From CAYXVB01 sp964467785 (lineage in GTDB: Bacteria > Bdellovibrionota > UBA1018): 20,318 nucleotides of DNA. How positions within the stretch are numbered: position 1 is the first letter of the stretch; each line of letters starts with the position of its first letter. The stretch is taken from contig CAYXVB010000058.1 of NCBI GenBank assembly GCA_964467785.1, positions 1 through 20,318 on the forward strand. The letters are read 5' to 3'. This document shows, in pieces, positions 14,879-20,318 of the stretch. The position numbers and the translations under genes were made by a program. Below the pieces are notes generated by a model. It saw nothing but the letters and a program-made list of their open reading frames with translations. It did no database searches and was not told the DNA's origin.

Positions 14879-16156
14879 TCAGATCACCAGACCTTCGTGG
14901 ATCAGCTCGCCGCTATCGAAGCGTCGGGCGGAAAACGGGGAGGCATCCATCGTCTCGTAGCGCCCGCGCACCATCAGTTCGGCGAGCGAGAGACCCGCCG
15001 CATAGCTGTGCATGACTCCATGGCCCGAAAAAGAATGGGCTTCGTAAACACGTCTCTTGCCGGCCTGATCGCCTCCGGCGACTTCCCCGATGATCGCGCC
15101 CTCGTCGGGCGAAACTTCGTAGAGGCCTGCCCAACCCGTGAGGTGCTTGAGGCGCTCAAACGCGCTTGAGCGCTCATAAAGCGCGGGCCAGATCTGCTCC
15201 ATGAAGAAATCCTCGCCGTCGTAGCGGTAATTCATCTCGTGCGGCTCGCCCGTCGTTGCGAGGCCCGCGAGTCCGTTAGTGGCCTCCGGGTGAAAGTAAA
15301 CACCCGACGTGTCAACGATCATCCCGTACTGGGTGAGGTCGGCGTCGCGGCAGTCAAAAATACTGATCTGCCGCCGCAGCGGATAGGAAGGGCATGGATA
15401 CCCCAAAACCCGCGCCACGACTCCGGCCCAAGGCCCCGCGCAATTGACCACGCGCTTGGCTTCGTAAACGACGGTCTCTCCCGCGCCCTGGCGGCCCTGC
15501 GCTTCCTGCTGGCAGAGCGCATCGATTTTGCCTTCGGTCGACATCAGCGGCGAGTAGCGCTCCGCCGTCAATCTCACTCCCGAGGCCGAAAACTCAGCCT
15601 TTCGTAGCAAAGTGCGATCATCGAACTGAACGCCGCGCATGCGCGCCTCGTCCCGGTAATGCGTCTTGACGGTGTTGGGGTTGACCAGGCCGTCTCGGGG
15701 CGCGAACAACGCGCCCGCAAGGTCATCGGTCTTGTCGATGAATGGCACACGAGCGCGCAGCTCGGCAGTGCTCCATTCCTGTACTTCCCAGCCCATCTCG
15801 ACCTGCCGCTTGCGCGCCGCGAGCGCGTTGGCCACCGATGCGTCCGTGTGCAGCCACAGATAACCCACCGGACGATAGCCGACCCGCTCCGCCACGGTGG
15901 CGAAGTAATCGATCGTCAGCTGCGACATCCGGATGTTCGCGGGCTGAGTCATCGTAGCGCGCACGCCACCCGCATTGAGCTCGGAGCTTGAGAGCATCCC
16001 CTCGAGATCGAAATCGATCACCCGGATACCGGATTCGCTGGCCGCCCCTTCGCCGGAGAGACGCGCTAGATGCATGGCCAGGCTGCTGCCGATCACGCCG
16101 GCACCTACAATGAGAGTGTCGACCTGCACGATGGGGTTGGATGCATGGGATGACAT
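14879..16156 (-). CDS. FAD-dependent oxidoreductase of the DAO family
   Basis: The 425-residue protein has an N-terminal Rossmann dinucleotide motif GAGVIG (18-23) and further family marks: VNCAGPWAG in the middle, GLYEVSPDEGAIIGEV and HSFSGHGVMHSYAAGLSLAEL near the end. These place it in the DAO family with D-amino-acid oxidase, sarcosine/glycine oxidase and FOXRED1-like proteins. It should oxidise an amine or amino acid in the cytoplasm; the substrate cannot be read from the sequence. The end of the chain looks most like the FOXRED1/sarcosine-oxidase-beta side of the family, which argues for caution about a D-amino-acid role. ATG 16156 has a strong GGGAGG site 4 bases upstream, 13 bases after the stop of the YkuD gene, and the next gene starts directly after its stop, so it sits in the middle of an operon. 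Confidence 0.88.
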   Translation of the reverse strand: MSSHASNPIVQVDTLIVGAGVIGSSLAMHLARLSGEGAASESGIRVIDFDLEGMLSSSELNAGGVRATMTQPANIRMSQLTIDYFATVAERVGYRPVGYLWLHTDASVANALAARKRQVEMGWEVQEWSTAELRARVPFIDKTDDLAGALFAPRDGLVNPNTVKTHYRDEARMRGVQFDDRTLLRKAEFSASGVRLTAERYSPLMSTEGKIDALCQQEAQGRQGAGETVVYEAKRVVNCAGPWAGVVARVLGYPCPSYPLRRQISIFDCRDADLTQYGMIVDTSGVYFHPEATNGLAGLATTGEPHEMNYRYDGEDFFMEQIWPALYERSSAFERLKHLTGWAGLYEVSPDEGAIIGEVAGGDQAGKRRVYEAHSFSGHGVMHSYAAGLSLAELMVRGRYETMDASPFSARRFDSGELIHEGLVI

Positions 16157-16169
16157 GAGACCTCCCTGC

Positions 16170-17096
16170 TTACCACATCAAAGTCGTGTAAGTCTCGGAG
16201 ATGATCTTGGGCTGACCTGACTCTTCGGCAATATAAAGAATCTTGGTCCCCCGCGAGCGATGCCCCCAGCTCCCGTTCTTAAGACGTGATCGGTAGTTCT
16301 GAGTGAAGGTGATCATCGAGTACTTGGGATGACGATAGATCATCACGTCCTCGGGCCCGATCTCGATGCTCGAATAGCGCGAGTTGAGCGAGGACTTATA
16401 CTTCTTCCAGTGATCTTTGTTCATCCCCTGCGCCGAAAAGTCGGAATGATAATGGGAAATGTAACTGTCGATGCTTTTACTCTCCCAGTCCTTGACCCAG
16501 CTATCAAAGAAGCTGCGAAGGGCCCCGCCCGCCTGGCCGGGCTTGAGATACTCCGGATCCTGGAGGTTGAGCTCCGGAAAGATGAGGATCGGGGTGAGGC
16601 CAATACGGATATGCGGGGCGATCTCGGCGATCTCCTCGTTCTTGACCACCACGCATCCCTCGGAGTCGAAATTCTTGGACAGGCGCTCCGGCGTGTTGGT
16701 CGCATGCAGCATGATATGCGACCCGGTAATCCCCGCCATTTTGTCGAAATCATTAGGGAAATTAAGATAAAACGCCAGGTTCCCGAATTTCGCTTTGAGG
16801 GTCGGCGGCGTCAGGCGGGTCTTGAAGGTGTAAATGCCTTCGGGGGTTTTGAGATCGCCTTCGCTGACTTTTTCACCGACCACTTGGCCGAGAGTCGCGT
16901 GGTAGCTTTTCACAATCTCGTAAGCACCGTCTTTATAGCGGGCCACATGAAGAGTATTCGACTTCTTGTCGACCAGGATTGCGGTCGTGGAGCGCGGCTT
17001 GCCGTCGGCCCCGAACGCTGCCGCGGTCAGGCCGAGAAGCCCCATCCAAAGCGCACCGAAAACGGCCCCATTCCGACATCGCTTGAACATTTGCAT
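16170..17096 (-). CDS. YkuD-fold L,D-transpeptidase/carboxypeptidase with NTF2-like C-terminal domain
   Basis: The 308-residue protein has a signal peptide (about 1-29, ending AFGA), so it acts in the periplasm. The YkuD domain spans about 36-175: PEGIYTF (85-91), H131 in MLHATN and the catalytic cysteine C148 in SEGC (145-148). The common motif is SHGC followed by an arginine; here the histidine is glutamate and the later residue is valine. Residues about 190-305 look like an NTF2/SnoaL-type domain (FFDSWVKDW, then a strand-rich part ending GQPKIISETY). The same two-domain layout is found in Helicobacter Csd6 and Campylobacter Pgp2, which are L,D-carboxypeptidases that shorten tetrapeptides to tripeptides, so trimming may be as likely as cross-linking. 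The start ATG 17096 has no strong ribosome site. It lies 26 bases after the GT2 gene and 13 before the oxidoreductase gene. Confidence 0.9.
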   Translation of the reverse strand: MQMFKRCRNGAVFGALWMGLLGLTAAAFGADGKPRSTTAILVDKKSNTLHVARYKDGAYEIVKSYHATLGQVVGEKVSEGDLKTPEGIYTFKTRLTPPTLKAKFGNLAFYLNFPNDFDKMAGITGSHIMLHATNTPERLSKNFDSEGCVVVKNEEIAEIAPHIRIGLTPILIFPELNLQDPEYLKPGQAGGALRSFFDSWVKDWESKSIDSYISHYHSDFSAQGMNKDHWKKYKSSLNSRYSSIEIGPEDVMIYRHPKYSMITFTQNYRSRLKNGSWGHRSRGTKILYIAEESGQPKIISETYTTLMW

Positions 17097-17122
17097 TTCA
17101 AAACAAGTCTAAAGGGAAACAA

Positions 17123-17860
17123 CTAAACCGGCAAGCTGACTCGACGCGAGCGGTCCCTCATCGCCTTGAGGCGAAATGCCCAGACCCGACGAAGAGCTTC
17201 AAAGACGATCTTCTTGCTCATCTTCGATTTGCCCACCTTACGGTCGGCAAAAACGATCGGGAACTCCGCGATTCGGAAGCCACCGAGAAAGGCGCGGTAC
17301 TTGAGCTCGATCTGGAAGGAGTAGCCGTCCGAGCGGAGAGTATCCGGCTCCACCGCCTCGATCACCGGACGGCGCCAACCATTGAAGCCGCCCGTAAAGT
17401 CCCGGATATTGGCCCCAAGAATCACGCGGGAGTAGATGCTTCCGCCTTTGCTCAAAATCCTGCGCCCCAGCCCCCAGTTCACGGTCCCGCCTCCGGAGAC
17501 ATACCGGGAACCAATGGCCACGTCATGTGTGCCGAGCGTCTTGAGCATCGTAGGCAAATACGAAGGATCGTGCGAGAAGTCCGCATCCATTTCGATCAAT
17601 GCGTCAAAGCCCCGCTCAAGGCCCCATTTGAAGCCGTTCACATAAGCTGTGCCAAGCCCCATCTTCTTGGGCCGGTGCAGGACATGAATCCTTGGATTCT
17701 GGGCCGCAAGCCGGTCGGCGAGCGCACCCGTACCATCAGGAGATCCGTCGTCTACGATCAGAAGCTCGACCGAGTCAGGAACATTCTTGAAGATCGCCTC
17801 CGTCAAAGCCTGGAGGTTCTCGATCTCATTGTAAGTCGGAACGACGATGAGCGTGCGCAT
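17123..17860 (-). CDS. GT2 glycosyltransferase, polyprenol-phosphate mannose synthase-like
   Basis: The 245-residue protein is a family-2 glycosyltransferase: VVPTYNE (6-12), DDGSPDGT (37-44), the metal-binding DAD at 92-94 in MDADFSHDP, and IGSRYVSGG (116-124). This set is the dolichol/polyprenol-phosphate mannose synthase (DPM1) type, which moves a sugar from a nucleotide donor to a lipid phosphate at the inner face of the membrane. There is no C-terminal membrane segment, so it is soluble or peripheral. The sugar and acceptor are not certain. ATG 17860 shares its A with the TGA of ssb, a 1-base overlap that indicates coupling; a TTG codon just before is less likely to be the start. The product could feed lipid-linked sugar for lipoprotein, glycan or surface modification. 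Confidence 0.92.
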   Translation of the reverse strand: MRTLIVVPTYNEIENLQALTEAIFKNVPDSVELLIVDDGSPDGTGALADRLAAQNPRIHVLHRPKKMGLGTAYVNGFKWGLERGFDALIEMDADFSHDPSYLPTMLKTLGTHDVAIGSRYVSGGGTVNWGLGRRILSKGGSIYSRVILGANIRDFTGGFNGWRRPVIEAVEPDTLRSDGYSFQIELKYRAFLGGFRIAEFPIVFADRKVGKSKMSKKIVFEALRRVWAFRLKAMRDRSRRVSLPV

Positions 17861-18345
17861 CAAAACGGAATGTCGTCTTCAGTGAAGGAGCCGCCGCCCA
17901 TGGGCTGCATGTCATTCATGCCGCCGGCCATGCCGCCTCCCTGGGGAGCGCCATAACCTTGCGAAGGACCGGCGCCATAACCCGCATCATCACGGGGACC
18001 GCGGGCTTCCGCACCAGCCTGACCGCCGAGGAATTGCACGGTCTGAGCCTGAACTTCAGTGGTGTACTTGGTTTGGCCATCCTTGTCCTGCCACTGGCGG
18101 GTCTGAAGCCGACCTTCAACGTAGCATTGGCGACCCTTCTGGAGGTACTGCGAACAAAGTTCGGCGAGCTTGCCCCAAACCACGACACGATGCCACTCCG
18201 TGCGTTCCTGCTTCTGGCCGGACTTGTCCATCCAGCTTTCATTGGTCGCAACACTGAAGTTCGTCACAGCAGCGCCCGAAGGAGTGTACCGAATCTCTGG
18301 ATTTTGGCCCAACCGCCCCACCAAAATGACTTTATTCACAGACAT
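17860..18345 (-). CDS. ssb: Single-stranded DNA-binding protein
   Basis: The protein has 161 residues. The OB fold occupies about 1-110, with NKVILVGRLGQNPEIRYTPS at the start and RTEWHRVVVWGKLAE in the middle. A glycine/proline/methionine-rich disordered linker follows, and the chain ends in the acidic tip DDIPF that recruits replication and repair partners. It binds single-stranded DNA as a tetramer during replication, recombination and repair. ATG 18345 is clear from family alignment. The gene lies 46 bases after the zinc-ribbon membrane protein gene and overlaps the GT2 gene by one base, an unusual link between DNA metabolism and envelope genes that probably reflects shared constitutive expression. 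Confidence 0.97.
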   Translation of the reverse strand: MSVNKVILVGRLGQNPEIRYTPSGAAVTNFSVATNESWMDKSGQKQERTEWHRVVVWGKLAELCSQYLQKGRQCYVEGRLQTRQWQDKDGQTKYTTEVQAQTVQFLGGQAGAEARGPRDDAGYGAGPSQGYGAPQGGGMAGGMNDMQPMGGGSFTEDDIPF

Positions 18346-18391
18346 GAGGCAAGGCTTATCGTCGCGAGCAGAGGCCTGTCAAGCCCGGCTT

Positions 18392-18943
18392 TTACTGCGA
18401 CAATGAGGACGAATTTTCGCTCTCGAAAGATTCACGGGCGACGCGAGCACTGCCGCTTGGCGTCAATTCCGAATTTTGGTCAGATCTCCGTCCCTCTTGC
18501 CGCTCGGCGATGGCTTCCATTAAAACCAAGTGCGGCTGTTTGCCGTCCATCTCCGGATAAGGGATGCCCTTCTCGGCAAACTTCCTGCGCCAGTGCGCCT
18601 CGATCTCTTCACGCGCCTTGCGGGCGTCCGTCAGTTGCAGGTAAGGATCAAAGCCGCAATGCGGGCAAGCGAGTAGTCCGCGCGCCCGAAGCCGGTAGAT
18701 CACCTCGAAAGCGATCCACATGGGCGCAAAGGAGACAAGCCCCTTCCACTCCAGCCAGTTCCACGTCACCGCAGTGAGAAAGACGGCCGTTGTCGCCACC
18801 TGCAGGAGATGGCGCATGCCGGGCGAAGTCTTGTGCGGAACCCGCCGGGGCGTCCTGCAGAGCGGACAAAGAAACGAAACACCCGGGCGGCTTTGACCGC
18901 GCCAAAGGGACTTGATTTCCGACTTGGATCGATCTCTGAGCAT
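18392..18943 (-). CDS. Zinc-ribbon protein with two membrane segments, function unknown
   Basis: I do not recognise a named family. From ATG 18943 the protein has 183 residues: a CPLC knuckle at 26-29, two hydrophobic segments at about 44-64 and 68-85, a CPHC knuckle at 93-96, then a charged, likely helical and disordered tail ending in a serine-rich stretch. The two CPxC pairs probably join to bind one zinc, with both ends in the cytoplasm and a membrane hairpin between. GGAGG lies about 12 bases before ATG 18943. An ATG seven codons upstream (18964) has no ribosome site but is possible. It is the first gene of the minus-strand cluster and is divergent from the Rsm22-like gene. Confidence 0.75.
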   Translation of the reverse strand: MLRDRSKSEIKSLWRGQSRPGVSFLCPLCRTPRRVPHKTSPGMRHLLQVATTAVFLTAVTWNWLEWKGLVSFAPMWIAFEVIYRLRARGLLACPHCGFDPYLQLTDARKAREEIEAHWRRKFAEKGIPYPEMDGKQPHLVLMEAIAERQEGRRSDQNSELTPSGSARVARESFESENSSSLSQ

Positions 18944-18962
18944 CGCGCGCGTTGACCTCCGC

Positions 18963-18978
18963 ATGCTCAGTGTAGCAT
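18963..18978. promoter_or_regulatory. Short inverted repeat between divergent start codons
   Basis: ATGCT (18963-18967) and AGCAT (18974-18978) are exact inverted arms, 6 bases apart, in the 44-base space between ATG 18943 (minus) and ATG 18988 (plus). The right arm overlaps TAGCAT, a weak -10-like hexamer for the plus strand. The arms are short and chance is a real possibility. Confidence 0.2.
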
Positions 18979-18987
18979 AACGGATAA

Positions 18988-20289
18988 ATGCGAAAATCCG
19001 GCAAATCGGGCGGCAAAATCAGCCGCCCAGGCAGTCCCGTCAAAAATCCGTCAGCCCGCCCGGGCCGCCGCACAGACGTCCGCGGCGAAGCGGGCGGCGC
19101 CGCAGCCAAGCGCGCGGCCGCCATTCCCTTTCCGGCTGCCTGGACCTGGTTCGCGGACGAGCTGCTCACCTCCTGGGTCAAACAACACCACAGCCCGCGC
19201 GACAGCTGGAAAGACAAGCCCTTCACCAAGGACGACGCCCATTTCTTCTTCCGCGGCATCGAGGAGCTTTCCGACCTGTTCACCGAGGAGCGCCCGGGCC
19301 GGATGCCCCAGTATTTCTCGCATCCTAAATTTCGTTCGGCGTACTTGCTCTATTTCCTCCCCTTGCAAGCTTCCAAATTCGTCACCCAGTTCCATCTCCA
19401 CTCGGACGCCATGAAGGCAACTCTCGCCAGCGGGCGAGCCCGCGGCACCTTGCGGGTGGCCGATCTCGGCGCGGGCCCGGGCACCGCCTCCATGGCGTTG
19501 CTGCTCTGGATCCTCGGACTGCCTGAAAAGGAAGCCTCCGGGCTGCCCCCGATCGAGCTTCACTGGCTCGACACCAATTATCCGATCCTCAAAGAAGGCC
19601 GCGAACTGGCACTCAAGCTGGCCGAGCAGTTTCCGCGCCTCCGAGGAAAAGTCACCATCCAGCTGCACGAAAAACCCTGGTGGCTCGCGCCTTCGATTCT
19701 GCCCGGCGCGATGGACCTTGTGCTGCTGGGCCACGTCCTCAACGAAGCCCGTGAGCCTCAGAGCGCTCAAAGCGGCCCTAACGCCGCCTGGCCCCGCATC
19801 CTTAAACTCGCCGAAGGTGGCGGTCTGCTCGTCATCGAGCCCGCCATCCGAAGCGCTTCGCAGCATCTCTCCCAGCTTCGCGACCTACTGATCGAATCGG
19901 AGACGATCGAGAACTCTCCCGCCTCCATCTGGGGTCCTTGCCTGCACTCCGGACGCTGTCCTCTCGCCGACGGGCGCGACTGGTGCCACTTCTCGGTACC
20001 GGTCGACATCCCAGGTCGCTGGTTCCGCGACTTCTCCAAGGGCCTCGGCTCCGAGAGACAGTGGGTCAAGTTCTCCTACCTTTGGTTCGCCTCGCGCGAC
20101 CACCGCGCGCCGATGCCCGAATCGCGCGCCCGCCGCGTGATCTCCGATCCGATCGACCGCGATCGCTCCGGAGGCACGCCTTCGCCCACAGCCCTCGAGA
20201 CCGTGCTCGTTTGCGAGCCCGAACGTCCGGCACGAGTGAGGGTCAAGGCCTCCCGTCGCGTCCGCCGCGGCGAGATCATCAAGGACTGA
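18988..20289 (+). CDS. Rsm22/METTL17-like methyltransferase-fold protein with putative Fe-S site
   Basis: The 433-residue protein begins with a basic, disordered stretch (1-45). A class I methyltransferase fold follows, with motif I DLGAGPGT (159-166) and LDTNYPIL (194-201) as the ligand-strand region. The C-terminal part has the Rsm22 mark: GPCLHSGRCPL and DWCHFS (C318, C324, C333), then KFSYLWF (361-367), and a fourth cysteine C409 in VLVCEP. Four cysteines at such spacing bind a [4Fe-4S] cluster in METTL17, the mitochondrial relative, which works in small-ribosomal-subunit assembly. In bacteria these proteins are thought to act on the small subunit or its rRNA; methyltransferase activity is not settled. 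It is divergent from the zinc-ribbon gene with only 23-44 bases between, depending on that gene's start. Confidence 0.88.
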   Translation: MRKSGKSGGKISRPGSPVKNPSARPGRRTDVRGEAGGAAAKRAAAIPFPAAWTWFADELLTSWVKQHHSPRDSWKDKPFTKDDAHFFFRGIEELSDLFTEERPGRMPQYFSHPKFRSAYLLYFLPLQASKFVTQFHLHSDAMKATLASGRARGTLRVADLGAGPGTASMALLLWILGLPEKEASGLPPIELHWLDTNYPILKEGRELALKLAEQFPRLRGKVTIQLHEKPWWLAPSILPGAMDLVLLGHVLNEAREPQSAQSGPNAAWPRILKLAEGGGLLVIEPAIRSASQHLSQLRDLLIESETIENSPASIWGPCLHSGRCPLADGRDWCHFSVPVDIPGRWFRDFSKGLGSERQWVKFSYLWFASRDHRAPMPESRARRVISDPIDRDRSGGTPSPTALETVLVCEPERPARVRVKASRRVRRGEIIKD

Positions 20290-20318
20290 GTTTTTCGCGC
20301 AGCAGCCGCAGCACCGCT
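20279..20318 (-). CDS. Possible C-terminal end of a minus-strand gene
   Basis: A minus-strand frame enters from the right edge and ends in TGA at 20281-20279; the visible residues are AVLRLLREKLSP, which looks like an amphipathic C-terminal helix. Its stop would overlap the last codons of the Rsm22-like gene. Only 12 codons are visible, so this is a guess. Confidence 0.3.
   Translation of the reverse strand, partial: AVLRLLREKLSP

Noticed and set aside
14024..15169. Long plus-strand open frame (381 codons) opposite the hydrolase and oxidase genes
   Set aside because: It is antisense to two genes with clear family motifs, has low-complexity Arg/Pro/His composition and no recognisable domain; GC-rich third positions create such shadows.
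18648..19283. Minus-strand open frame of 211 codons across the divergent start region
   Set aside because: It overlaps both the zinc-ribbon gene and the Rsm22-like gene in other frames and has a biased composition without domains.
1..20318. CRISPR arrays, insertion sequences, phage genes, tRNA or rRNA
   Set aside because: No spaced direct repeats, transposase or integrase motifs, or recognisable structural RNA sequences were seen on either strand.

Overview
The window looks like chromosomal DNA of a Gram-negative, GC-rich bacterium. It carries outer-membrane barrel and lipoprotein genes, a PEGA-domain Ser/Thr kinase, Mpl, a stand-alone HD-GYP protein and an Rsm22-type methyltransferase. This mix fits the Bdellovibrionota/former Deltaproteobacteria best; that placement is inference, with no marker gene to prove it. 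I see no tRNA, rRNA, CRISPR array, insertion sequence, phage gene or attachment site.

Left part (1-4180, minus strand). Two tandem paralogous secreted HExxH (M48-like) metalloproteases lie at the left edge, the first cut off by the window. Between them are 459 bases holding a plus-strand terminator, a tiny possible ORF, a hairpin and the terminator of the second protease. The second protease is the last gene of a tight three-gene run: outer-membrane barrel protein, pseudo-receiver/SpoIIE-type phosphatase, protease. A stand-alone HD-GYP c-di-GMP phosphodiesterase (4302-4946) is divergent from it.

Middle (5161-10031). A lipoprotein with a TIM-barrel-like glycosidase region ends in three copies of a 34-residue, four-cysteine repeat. 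It converges on a lone astB (N-succinylarginine dihydrolase). An orphan OmpR-type response regulator is divergent from astB, and a transglutaminase-like protein follows it.

Right part (18943 down to 10039, minus strand). Eight genes run in one direction with short gaps: zinc-ribbon membrane protein, ssb, polyprenol-phosphate mannosyltransferase-like GT2, periplasmic YkuD enzyme with a C-terminal NTF2-like domain, FAD-dependent oxidoreductase, cytoplasmic beta-lactamase-fold hydrolase of the AmiE/YfeW kind, mpl, and a PEGA Ser/Thr kinase. The middle genes can be read as a muropeptide trimming and recycling route ending in Mpl; this is the most interesting hypothesis in the window. Divergent from the cluster is an Rsm22/METTL17-like protein with four cysteines placed as for an Fe-S cluster. 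The last 40 bases may hold the end of another minus-strand gene.
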